Below, in pieces: positions 28,801 through 42,500 of a stretch of DNA of 64,000 bases (positions are counted from its first letter, which is position 1; each line of letters opens with the position of its first letter). The DNA lies in contig CM024178.1 in assembly GCA_013433145.1 (NCBI GenBank), positions 4,387,260 through 4,451,259 of the forward strand, in the 5' to 3' direction. A model generated the notes under the pieces. That model was not told where the DNA came from and did no database searches. It saw only the letters and a list, made by a program, of their open reading frames with translations. Origin of the DNA: Ascaris suum (Eukaryota > Nematoda > Chromadorea > Rhabditida > Ascarididae). The translations under genes and the position numbers were made by a program.

Positions 28801-31800
28801 CATGAAAAACTCGATGAAAAGTTGTGTAACTAAACTAATATTGTTAGTATCTTCTGATAAAAGCTGAATATTAATTAGCAACATCAATATTTTGCAGCAA
28901 AATAATAAAAAACATTTCAAATTGCTGAGAGAACTCTGAGAGGAAGGAAAGTCTTCAAGACGATTCTTGATCATCGCTTTTTTATCAACAAAATGAGTTG
29001 AAAATTAGTTAAAATATAAAAACAATTTGTTGAAAATTTCGTCTTTCATATCTTATGCAGTCTTTTTTTAGACGATGCTAACGAAAGGCTCAAAACTTCT
29101 CAGTAAAAATAAGTGAAACGATTCCAAAAGAGTCGGCTTTTCTTAACGATTTTCGTTTCTTTCCTATTCTTCGTAGGCGTATCGCCAAGAAAAGGTGCGC
29201 ACAGCTATTCAAAGAACATCAAAGGAAGCATTGTATATTGCACGTGTTTGCCTCTCTGATGCATTCCTGATGTTAGTACAACAAAATGCTGAAATCATTG
29301 TTATAAGGGATAGAACGAGCCTGTAATAAACATGGATCAATATAAGATGGCTTTTTCATCAATGTTAAGTGCATTATAAATATTGACTTATCGCCGCTTT
29401 ACGGGAAATTAGCTGCTGATTTCGAAGTACATTTTAGTTCGCTTTGCACTTTCACTAATGTAACAGTTCAATCTCTCAGCAGTTTATAACCTTCAGCGAA
29501 GAAACATACGAACATCGCATTCTCACTTTAGGTCTATGAGAGAAGTATAAGCGAAGATGTATACGAGAGGAAATATGTAAAAGCACAACGCGCGCTTTTT
29601 TGTTCACATATAATTACAGCAATCGATAAACGGAATTGCCATTAAGTAATAATAGAGGCGCAATAGCGCATTTAAATTTTCGACGAAGCAACCGCTCATG
29701 CGAATCTTCTAGAAAATATCGCTACGGGAAACGTTGTAAAATGTGACCCGAGTGGCCATAAAACGTATGTGACCCTACTGCATGCTTAATTCTCCAAAAT
29801 TTTTTGGCTTAATTAGAACATCAGACGTAAAGTTGATGAAAAGAACCAATCTTTTATGTATTATTTACCCATCAAAATACGGCTTACGTGTTTCGATGGT
29901 ACTCCAGCTGAAATTGTCAAATAGACAAAGAAACGGGATATATAAAATGCTTCGTTAGGACGGATATAAAAACTTGGGCTTGGAGCTTCGAGAATATGAG
30001 CAAGTTGTGACTATCGAATGGTAAATCGTTGTTGCTGAGGTTTGAGGTAGCTAGGCGTACGGTTGGGGGTCTTTCAACTTAGGCACGAGGCAGGAATCTT
30101 TGGAGATCTCGAAACGATGATACAGTGACGTCAATGCATAAGAATCCCAAACGCAATTGCTCGGGGACATTTAATTCAACGAATCGAAATCGTCTGCACA
30201 CGCACAACATCGACTTAATGCAAATGTTTTAACGGAAGTGCATAAGAAATGAGTAGGTAGCGATTACTACTTATTACTAAGTAGCATATTGGACATTTAA
30301 CTCAATAACAAGTATTTTGACAACATTAACACTAATCTTAGTCCACTGATGCAAAGTGCAAAAAAAAACTATCTATTTAGTGAAACAAAAACCTAATCAA
30401 ATAAGATCGTGTTGGGTGCATCGACATCAAATAAATAAAAAATAATTAACTATTACGTGATACTCCTAGTGGAAAGATTGCATGATCGTTGTTATATAAT
30501 ATCGCTTCAAATATCATTAATAATAGAAATAAACTAGACAATGTAATAATCAGAAATTACGAGAAGCAAGAACTTCTCGTAGAAGTTACGCAATGTGTTA
30601 GTGGATAAATAATAAAGCTAACAAACACAAACACAACCAACGAAAAGGTGAGGAAATAAGCATAAAAGTAATAAACTCTCACATTTCCGCCAATAGAGTC
30701 GCCATTTTCCGTTTGGTCGGATGAAGTGACGAGTATATCGGGTGTAGTGATTTGATTTAGCGGTGACTTTGCACAGCTCGTCTGAAAATCCAACACCCAT
30801 ATATTTATTCAATTTCAGGTCAGAATTAAACTATCTGTCGGATAATTCAGTTTGCGCTTATCTAAATAAAAGCAATTGAAGTAGATAAGTAACAGTAGAA
30901 GAATGAAACTCTTACCACAGCTTCTTCCCCTTCCATCAACAAATAATGGATGCACTTTTTGATAGATAATACATTCGAATAAAATAAAATAGCGCAGAAT
31001 AAATTTCATGTGTTAAAATCACATGTGTAAATGAATGAATAAGAACTAAAAGTTGTGTGCAGAAACCTTCACCGAAATGAATGCAACGAATGCAATAAGG
31101 AAAATTCTCTACGGTAATTTTTCGATGCACAGTACCGTCAGACAATAGACCGCGCTATTGCTAACCAAAGCACGGTTCTTGTCATATAACAGTGTAAGTG
31201 AACCATCAGAAATTGGTATCGATTTTGAAGAAAGTTTCCGCTTGAAAAAGTTCAATTTTTTCAATGAAAAACGACGCCCTTTTACTACCTGATTTGTTTT
31301 TTATAAACTACTTCAAAAATAGATGACATATTCCCCAGTTTATAAACGCAGGAGGGGAATTTTTTTGAATCGTATAATCGAGAGCGAATTGTGGGTGAGA
31401 CGGAGATATCTAACGCAAGATATGATAAATCAGCAAATCAAACTTGCCTTATCAACAGAGACGGCACTACTGTAGAGAGCATTTAAAGCACCAATCGGTT
31501 GTGTACTTGATGAAGAAGACATTCCACTTGTACCCTAAAATAAACTACAATTTAAAACAGATTCTTTTCTCCCAACCTTTTCTTCCCTCCAATATCAGAT
31601 AGACTCGTGCAAAGATTCTGAAGCTCTCAAATACTTTCTTCGCCATCCGTTAACTTTTTTTCGTATTGTGACGAATTCAGTCTTCTCATCATCAACAATT
31701 GCACTCAGCTAATATTTGCCAATACGTTTTGCCTAAGCCTTTTTCTAACCCAATTCTTCCTGTGGCTGTCCGTCATTCGACTCCACTTTGTTGCGTCGCC

Positions 31801-34458
31801 ACCTAAATCCTCTTTTCGATTCGCCAATATATTTCATTTCCGAATTTTGTGAAAAGATCTTCAGCGATTCTGCACAGATTCGACTCCCCTAATTGGAGGC
31901 ATTGATGCGATTGCCTATCTATGAATTCTCAGACATAAAATTTCGCATACAACGAACTTGTTTCGAGCGGGTTTGCAAGCGAAAGAAAACAGAAAATAAA
32001 TTGTGTGAAGCAGCCACAGGCTAAAAACTGAAAATAGGAACAAAGTGGCACCTTTTTGGGAACATAATGGCCTCAACAAAACGACAACTAGTGCCACAGC
32101 GGCAACGGCCGAAGTCTTAAGTAGAAAAGCGATAGAATTGTGATCAGAGGTATTGGGCAAATGGAAAGTGCATATGCAACAATTTCAACAACGGAGGAGC
32201 GTGCTAAAAGGAAGTTAGTAGCACTTTTGTATCGTGCTGGATTGACCAAAGTTATAAAAAATGCAGAAAAAGTGTGGAATAATGCCTCGACTTTTCAAAT
32301 GTCCACATATACCTCGTTGAAAGATTCGTTTCTGCGTGACCAGATCGATATAAAATGGAACCTCAACCCATGTAAGATGCATATAAAATGTTCTTTTCAC
32401 CTTTGAACGGTCCAAAGAAAACTTCAAGGCTGGTTGGTCAATGTGGGAAATACTATATGGGGTCACTGTATGGCTAAAGTTATTTGCAAAAAAATTCCGA
32501 CACTCTAGCTTCAGAGTAGTTGCTGAGTTCTAACTACTAAAGAGATAGACCGACCAACACAGACATACACATCCACAGACACGATATCACCTTCGCAAAA
32601 CCTCTTTAAAAGCGCATAAGAAGATGGATACTCTCACGAGATTAACAACGTTAAAAGTTAATAAATGAGAAGTGAACCGAATGTCGGTATCCGAGCGAGC
32701 TGCGAGGTGAGAGTGGAATGGCGGATGGACGCCGCTGTCGCGAACCACTACAATTGTTCGGAATCTTTGACGCACATCTCTTATGGTAATTGAGTCCACA
32801 TCCTGAAACGCCTCAATATTTCAAAAACAACTATTTTTTTTCGGTTTTATCCTCTTCAAATTTCCACCTAAAATTTCAAATTTTTCAGAAGAACTCAAAA
32901 AAGGCAAACCACTAATTCCGAAACAATTAAATATTAACAACTTTCAGTGTCTTTGATGAAAAAATCCCGAAGAACTCATTCAGGTGCGCAGAAATTCATG
33001 AAAATTCTACCAAAAGTCGACAATTTTATGCTCATCACAGCTTAAATTCTCTAAACCTAGACAGAACATCTCTATGATGCACAAATCAAAGAGGAAGGGG
33101 GCAGAGGGAAGAGGAATAGGAGGGAGGAAAATATATATCCATAACAAATTTCCTTGAGTTTTGTGTAGCACCTGATGACTGGTATCCGAGGAGAGAAAAA
33201 GAAGAAACGTGATGGCTCAATACAAATGGCAATATATGCGCAAGGTGCCCAAAAAAGTATGCTCTCATGAGCATGAAAGCTGAAATATGAAACAAAAGAT
33301 CACTGAAAGCACACCTTGACATTTGAGTCCCTGTTTAACAAGTCCGAAGAGTAGTTCACCACAAAAGTCGCAAAACGTTGGTGATTTATAGCTGTGAACG
33401 TAAAGTGTATGAGGATGTACAACTAGACGATCGTGTTGCGGACATGCTGCAATAAATTATATCATTATATCTTAAGCATGAAATTAATATCTCTCATTTT
33501 TATCAGCGAACTTTCCAATAACAGCGCGCTTCACTAGCGCTCATATAACGCTGCAACATCCCATCGAAGTGATAAGCTTATAACCACTTGAGAGGTGTTG
33601 TGCGATCCACATTACTGCAAGACAAAATCATCCCTAAATGTTTTCATCTTGCATGGATAATAGCCGTGAAATTTGTGGCGAAAAAAAGAGCGATTTTACA
33701 TTTGTGGCGAAAAAAAAGTGCGCATTTCTGAATGTTTTGGGAGTGAATGAATTTCCAAGGAAACTTCAACAAGAAAATGTGCGCCGTTTACACCCAAAAA
33801 CGGCTATTTCCACTGAATGTACATGGTGGGTCTTAGGCCCTATGTGAGGTTTTTACAAGATGCATTATTTTTGAATAACCGGAAATCTTTGTTCTATTCA
33901 ACTTCAATGGATTAAAAAATTTCGTTGAAATTCAATTTTAATCAAACTCGCACTTTGGTGAGAATAAAATTTTGATTCAATAGAGTCATCTGCGACCTCC
34001 AACTCTTTTAAGACATCGCCTCAGAGATTCTTTTTTCTTGTCTAATCACTGAAAAGCTGCTTCTATGACGACTTTTCATCCCGTTCCTAACCTAAAAACA
34101 TTTCATGCCCATACTGCGTCGAATTCGCGTCGCAGAGTTCGTGTGAATTTGAACGCTAAATAATTGCACCGTTTATTGAGTGGAATAATAAGATGGCATG
34201 CGTTCAGTTACTTTCGCGATCCAGCAGGCGAACAAGCTATTGGATCCTTAACTAAAGCTTCCACCTGCTCCTTATTTGCATATCTCTGAGCTGGTGCAAT
34301 TTGCGAGAGGTTTCTATCGAATGCTATATTAAACCGCACACAAAAATTATTTTTTAACTGAGCACATCACAGACATTTCCCATGTTTTCAATAATTTTTC
34401 CAAAGCAACAATATGGGCTTGCAACGTTAGGCACACATATATAAGATTACATTACAAA

Positions 34459-34522
<64 letters not shown>

Positions 34523-36467
34523 TTTCCTTATTAAACACACATGCAAATGTGTGTTGCCAGTAGTTTCAAATTGCAAAACGCAAACATTAATGAGTTAAAG
34601 ATCGATGAGTGACATCCTCCATACCATAAAGTGGTTTTTTGCCCCCTCATTTAAATTTTCACTATTTCCTATGTAAATTACTGATGTCCGAAACAGCCAC
34701 AAAGTTTATGATTCAAATGTGCTCCTAGGCCGATCGCACGCGATCCAGAAACGAGTCGTTGGATGCATTAGCTGACGAATAGGAAAGCAGCGAGCGGTAA
34801 AGGTGATGGATTGAATGGAACCTTAGAGCACATCTTTGTCGGCCTCCGCGGAGCACCCTCTCATTTAAAGTAGCCTACAGCAGTCAACGAACGATGAGGT
34901 GAGTCGGAAATTCTAACCACTGCTTTGTTCACAAGTTACTCAAGAATATCGCGAGTCACCTCAAGGATCTTGTGAGATAGCTCAAGAATATCGCCGGTCA
35001 TCTTGAAGATCTTGTGAGTTGACTCTCAAGGATGCGGCGAGTTATCCCGAGGGTATTGTGAGTTAATTCAAGGATAGCTTCAGTCACACAAGGAACCTGC
35101 GTAAACATATAGAATAGGTGGAACCCGAACCGTCCCAAACAACGGCATCAAGAATTGCATGACTACTGTGCAGTTAAAAGAAATCGGTGGAATCTTTGTT
35201 GCAAATCTTTTCAAGATAAAGCAATCAGCAAATTATAACAGCAAATAGATAACTGTTGTGTTATTTTGAAACATTATACGTATACCATAAAAGAGTGATT
35301 ATTGATTGCAATTCACCTGTGACATATTTCTTACAATTTATTTCAATTTAAGCGGTCCGAATTTTTAAATCAGTTAAAAAAGTGGTGTGCAATGGACTAC
35401 CAATATAGCTATACCAATTTTATTTGAAAATTTCACGCAGCGGAATGAAAATCCGGAAACCTCTGAGCACATCCGTGCAAAATCCGGAAATATCCTAATA
35501 ACGCTAAAAACCGATGCAAAAAATTTTCTATCGACGGTCGAAAATTTCATCGATTTATTGCTAGCGTGGAAACCATAAGCTTAAGAAATACAGCTACCGA
35601 TCATATGCGGCAGCCAACAATGAGACTATCAAAGTCGCAAATTAAACAGTACCTCAGGAATCTTATCCTATATAATGTGCTGATAAACAAATAACAGTTT
35701 TGAGAGAAGAGTTTTTAAAATCAAAGAAAAAAAATTCAACTTTTGCTGCTAAATTTAATCACAAATATTCCACAAAAACTATTGATATTCAATGATAAGC
35801 AAACGCCTTAAATAGTTCTTTATGGTACCTGCGAAACTTCCTGTTGTTAGCGTCCACATAAACGGCGTTATGTCTTTGCGTAAGAGTCGATGAAAAAACA
35901 AGCACTCTCGTCAAAAACAACGCATAAAGACGAGCATTATATCAGCTGAATGCGGCAAGCGAGTGCGTTTCACCTCGCTGACGACTTTGTTTGCTTGCCC
36001 CACTTAAGCTTACATTTTAGGAGTAATTCTTCACCATTACTTTACTTTCAGCGTTACATATGACTATCAGAATTTGAATGTCAAAGTTGAGGTTTGATGT
36101 TTATTTTGCTGTATATGGATGCGTTTTTCTAATTGTACGGTATTGAACAGGTTCGACTATATAAGTTTGAGAGTAACCGCTAATGAAAAAAGATAGCAAT
36201 TTCGGCGTTTCTCCCAAACTTTTGCAATATTCAATTCAAATTTGCCGCATATTAGCCGAATTCATCGAAAAGAAATGCGCAATGAACTTGAACTCATCGA
36301 CTTGAACTCATCATCGAATACTTGTAGAAAGCTAGTAGAAAAGTGGAGACAAAGGCATCCATGAAAACCATGCATAAGATTTTATCTTCAAGCTAGCTAT
36401 GCAGCTTAGACGATATAGAAATAATAAACACACTCAGATATACATCAAATATGCAAATATCGCTATT

Positions 36468-36553
<86 letters not shown>

Positions 36554-39500
36554 ACGTCAGACGGTATAAGAATGTATACGTAGAAGTTAAAGCTTCAATT
36601 AACTCAGTGAAACTGAACTACAAGATAGGTGGTTAGAGCGCAGTAAACTTCCGGCGAAAGCCTGCCTCTCAAGCGTCTTTGATCGCAAGGGAACCTCCTC
36701 TCAAATCCACTCTTGTGAGACGTTGTCCTTTAAGTGATGCATTCTAAGCAGCGCATGTAAAGGTTCTTTCCATTCCAGCCTCGCCTACATATCTCTCCGC
36801 TAAAAAGAATGAACCTTCTCTCCATTTCTAGACGTTGATATTCAGGTATAAGTGAACAGAATAACGCATAGCGCAAACATATAATTCAACGACTAATTTG
36901 GTAGCAGTGATCGAATATTATTTCTTTTTTTCCCTTGTAACTTTTCCGCAATAAGCTGCTGATTTTCTAACAATTTCTCGGTGTCACATTCCTTCTAGCG
37001 CATCTGATCCGAACAAATTATCTCACCTAGCTTTCTGGTATTGCCGCAACTAAATAAAGGATCTCTCACAGGCCACAACCGCAACGCCCATGCTTCAAGA
37101 CTCTCTCACAGAGGTGTGAGAAATTTTTATGGTTATCGCTGAACATTAATTTCCATGCAAGCAAATAGTGAATAACTTCTGATTAGGTTCTGGAGAGAAA
37201 AATTTAATTTTCATCCCGGGTACACCCGAAATTCCTTTTAGGAAGGAAATCTGCGAGATTGCATAATCCCCTGACTATCTATTACGTTAATATAGTTGCT
37301 CTAATAAACGCTCTCATAAGTGACATCGAAAAACACTGCTTATATGAAACTGAAAAGCAGTTTGGTCAGAAATGCGAACGGCAGAGAGCGACCAACTACA
37401 CTACGTTTCCCTATTTTGCACTGTTCGTTATTTAGAATGGAAGCTATGTGAGACATGTCCACTTAGCAATCTCAACAATCCGGATGCAGCTTACTCATTT
37501 ATTTTATTATCAAATCGAATCAAGCATATTTGTGAAATAGATGAATGCTTACAAAGATAACTATGAAAACACTGCCAATTAAATGTTAGACAAAGAGTTG
37601 CAGTTGGAATATCATAGCATCAGAAAATATTAAATTATCGCTTAAGTCAACGTGTCATTGCATTTCATCTCTTAGAAAAAGAGATGGTCCTTCTGAATGC
37701 ACTCTACCTCGCCAATACAGAGAAATACAACAGAAACGCTCCATGTGTCTTCAGGAACGCTGTTCCATTCACATAGTGAGAGCGCCAATTCGGCTGCTGT
37801 TGTCATAAGCGCATCTTTCATGAAGACAATATTTCCTCTACTAATTGTACTTTCTATACAGCCTCAGTGGCTATCGGATGTCAAACTACGTTGAATACTG
37901 TTCAAAACAGCAGCACAGCTCAAAAAGAAGCAGCGTTCAAATGTATCGAAAAGGTGAGAATATGTGTGAGGAGATGGCGCTCTAATGCCACTTCATTACC
38001 TGACCAAATATGGGCAAATTCTGGCTATTGTAGACTAACCATGCGCATACCGGTTATACTTTAAAATGCATTATTGGACGAAAGTTGCCCCGCAAACACA
38101 AAAATGCGTACGCGAAGGGTACTCGAACCGTTCATGAAATAACTGTAAACAACCTCAACTACACTGATACCAATTTAAGGCAGAAAATCGCAGACCGCAT
38201 CCACGATTACGCCGTATGCCTAAACGCTGCATATAAACGTTAAGGTCGACATGCAGCAGAAAACGTTGTCGCATACGAATGCTCTTATTTCTTAGCATAA
38301 ATTCCATCCCACTGATTAGCATTTCGAGCAATGATGCAAAATGACAATCGTTTTTTTTGAACGATCGGCAGATGGATCTGTTTTTTTGTGTGAAAAAGAT
38401 TTCGTTTGCTCCAAAAGCGTTGTCAGATGAAATGAAAGTACGATGCTGCAAGTAGCGCTGCCTTCCGGAAAGGAACTCTCAATGTCGAAAGACGACAACA
38501 GCACAGGGGCCAGCCAGCAACATGAAAAGCAGCAAACAATCAATAGTGTCACATCCGAAGAAATGCACTTCAAAAAGTCTGAGCCAGTCGGTTGGTTTGC
38601 TGCTGGTCTTCGATAGATACACCACTAAGTTAGGGATGGTTCCACAAGTGGCGAAGCGATAACCGATCGCAAATCCACAACAGATGTGCTGAGTAGAGAA
38701 GTCTAATTACATTTGTTAGACAAACTGTTGAGACGATTCTCACAGCTTCCACTTCACTCCGTTCAAAGTAGAGTGCACTATTGCAGATGTTTTGTTCAAA
38801 GAAGGCAAAAAAAAGGATAAGCTCAAGCATGTGCACTTTCACCTGAGCATTTAATTCCATTTTTAGATCAAATGCACAGCAGATATTCATCGTTCCCTGA
38901 GCACTTTATACATTTCGTTGTTTTCTATTCCCTCTTCCTCTATCCTCTTTCATCTCCATCTGAAAAGTATTTGACTTTAATTACGTTGAAAGCCTCAATT
39001 ATTGAGGGTACAAGACTCGACAGCTCGACAGCACACAACCGTGTCTACCAATTAATCGAAGGAAAATCATCTTGCAAGCGATACTTGAGAAAGCAGCCTC
39101 TGAAAAGTTGACAAGCGAAGGAGGTGGAAGAACAGAAAATCGGAGGTAGACCAAATAGCAGATGCGATCGATGCAGTAACTTGGAAGAAAAGAAGCAGCC
39201 ATTTCTCAAAGGTGGTTACAAACCGCATTCAAAATAAGATTTTATGCTCGGAATTTGCTGTACGTAAAAGGTTATGTCCGCATTGATGTATAAAGGACGT
39301 CTAGGCTGAATTGCAATAACTATTGGAATGGATACTGTAGGCTGAATTGCGGCTATCGAAGAGGGAAGAGGGAAGGGATATGAAGAGCTTCTAATTCCCC
39401 TCGTCTAATCGCATGAAACGGTAAGGTTGCAGACGAAAAAAATGTCTACGAAAGAAAGAAAAAAACTCTGATGATCGTTGTTAACAGAGAGTGAGTAAAT

Positions 39501-42500
39501 CAATCAAAGAAATAGGTTCGCAGTTGCATAACTGTTCATGTAATCTTTTCGGCTACTCATACTATGAATACCGCTTGCAGCAGGTCATCTAATAAAGGTG
39601 CTCACCAATCCAACTGTTATTCTTTAACTTTCTATCGACTTCTTTTTTGAGCCCGCTTCAATGGTCGCTCTTTTTCGCTAATATTACGACGTTGTGGCGA
39701 GCTTCAAAGCTGCTCTAACAAACGACAACTGCTCTAACCATTAGCCTGGTTTGCTCCAATAGCCAGTAACATTGTCAAAACGTCAAAATTTAATCAGGGA
39801 AGAGAAGTATCCCTACTGACAATGCAGCATTTTTCGAAACAGAAACCGATCGGATGCTAAATATGCAAACTGTAAGTCAGACTCGTTACTGCACCGTAAA
39901 GTCCATCGAAATCATGTGCGAATAATTCCCTCATAAACATTCACAACATTAATATTTGGTGTGATGGAAAAATTCTAAATTCAATATAGTCTTAATAAAA
40001 AAGATGTATTGTTTCTCTTCGATGTTTATGTGCAGAATCGAATGCATTCCACTGTCAGTGTTGATTCAGTTCTCGATTTCGAAGAGGAGATTCACGCTGA
40101 GGATTCTGAGAAATGGTTAAACTTCTCCGCTCAATTTTGTCCAATATTCGTTCAATACAACCACAGTCTACCCCTTAGATTCGAGTGAACTAAGCAAAAA
40201 ATTAAGCAATATCGATCTCCTACTCCACATTGTCGAATGAGCCCTATTCTACCCGCCAGGCAAGACTTGCACATACTTCTAGCAAATATTTCGGCCCTCT
40301 TCTACCGAAAGTGAGCTAAACCTATTGGGGAGCCATTGTCCTTATTGTCATAAGGTTATTATTTGAACAAGAAGATCTCTTTTGAGGAGAATCGCAACAA
40401 CCTACTCAAACAGACTCTAACAAATAATGCGAGCAACTGCGACGTAAACTACGATAAAGCAAAACATGTTATCTTTGGTCAGTTTGTACGGGACGGATGC
40501 AACGTCGAGAATGGCGCTAGTGAAATGATATGTGCGCATTTATTCGTCACTTAAACTCGTAGATCGCTGCTTCGATTCTTTTTCATTTCTATCTATGGAT
40601 GCTGGCTTGCATATACTCCAACTCTGTAGCTTTCCATAAAGTACATAAATAATGTCGGTGATAACATAACGAATTTGTTGGTGGTTAAAAGAAGTTTGTA
40701 TATTACGATCGAATTAAGTCTCTCGCTCCACACCATGCTTCCATCCGTAATGTCGATCAATTCACCCATAATATTGAGTTTTGAGAGAGCAATTCACAAA
40801 TGGATCTACGTGCCGATAAGCGCAATATTACGTATTTCGATAACATTATACATTGTTAATTAATGAACAGAAAGAATCGCAAGTACAGAGTTCGCAATTC
40901 AGGTGTGCATATAATCACTAACTTCATTTTCCCTGAGTATATTCTTCCGATGATATCATATGCAATTCAAAGTGGCAATATGGTGCTTTAGACTGCAAAG
41001 CTCAAGTTGTAACGTACTGAGTTCCACCTGATATCTGCACTACATAAGCTAGTTCCATTAAGCAATATTTCGAATCAGTCCAAACTCGCATCACAGTGCA
41101 CATATACTGCCTATGCGTCTCATATGTTACGTACACAAAGTGCTCGGCATCGCTAATAAATCAATGGAATGCATTCTGTGACAAAGTCATCGATTCAACT
41201 GGCTCGAAGACATCTACTGCAGGTCACTTGGCCCTCTCATACACGATCTTAACGAGGACTTCACTTATAAATGCCACGTAACTTGGCTCATTCTATAGTC
41301 GGTGATTTCTACATGAGACTGCATTTATTCCGTTTTCCGTTTCAAATTATGCACTGCTGAGTAAGATTTATCAATGCTGATGTTGTTGTCATTCTCTTCA
41401 TAATACATAACATCGCCCTCATTTTGTTATTCTTTTGACATTGTCCTTTCATCGCTATGTTTTGTATATGCCTCTCGTGCCTTCAAAATGGTACTGCTTT
41501 ATGCTTGTATAAAAATTATGGCAACAAATATATGTGTGCATATATCCGTTTAAGCCTTAATGGAAACGAAAATTGCATATATCGTCAAGAATTTCTAAAT
41601 TTGGTTCGCTGTGCTTTCTTGCTCGGTCCCCTCCCTCCCCAGCTCCCCTTCTCTCTCCACCTCGTTACCTGAAGAAGTAAAACTATGCTTGCGAGAACAA
41701 CGAAATCAGATTTCAACGATCAACATAAAATACATTCATCAAAATTTGCAATCGTACTTCTGTTAAATCTAACTGGCATACAAACAGACAAATAAACAGA
41801 CACAACAAATACAAACAGATATTGAGTTATATGCATAGAAATACAGCAAGACAATCAATAGCGCTTACTGAAACAAAGTTCTTTCAATTCTAATTGCACC
41901 ACGCTTTCTACTAAAGTGCATCCACTTCTACAGCGACAAGAGTTTGAACTGACAGTGTCATAACAGCAAGTAGTTAGGTACGTTTACGCTACAATTTGTA
42001 CTGAATTGCAGACATCTACCGGGAAAACAGGTAAAAGAATTAAATCTAAGCAAAATATACACATGTGACCATTAAAGAAATTGATCACTAGTGGCATTAG
42101 GTTAAAGCGCTGCATAAGCCCACCTGTGACTCGAATCTATTGCGTACATTTTAGAAAGGGCGAATGGAATTAATGAGTTTAATGTTAGATGATGTCAACA
42201 GCATGGAGTTTCCAGAAAAAAAGATTAAGTAAAAAAGAAAAAAGCTGCAAGAGGCGCATAACGAAGAAACAGTCATAGTAAACGATTATATAGACGCTTC
42301 TTGTACACTTCAGGAAAATATCGGCAGGTTTATGCACCTCTTAGAGGTATAAGTCTAATCGATAGATGAATTCTTCAGAGAGATATAAAACCTTTTATCA
42401 TCGACACCTGAAGTGTACTAAAATATTTCAATTTGAGTGATTCAGTTCAGAACGGTGAGCGCATTCAAAGATGGCAAAAAATGTGCGATAAAACTTTTGT

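Noticed and set aside
36610..36740. tRNA A-box-like GGTTAGAGCGC
   Set aside because: There is no matching B box, no foldable acceptor stem, and no anticodon arm.
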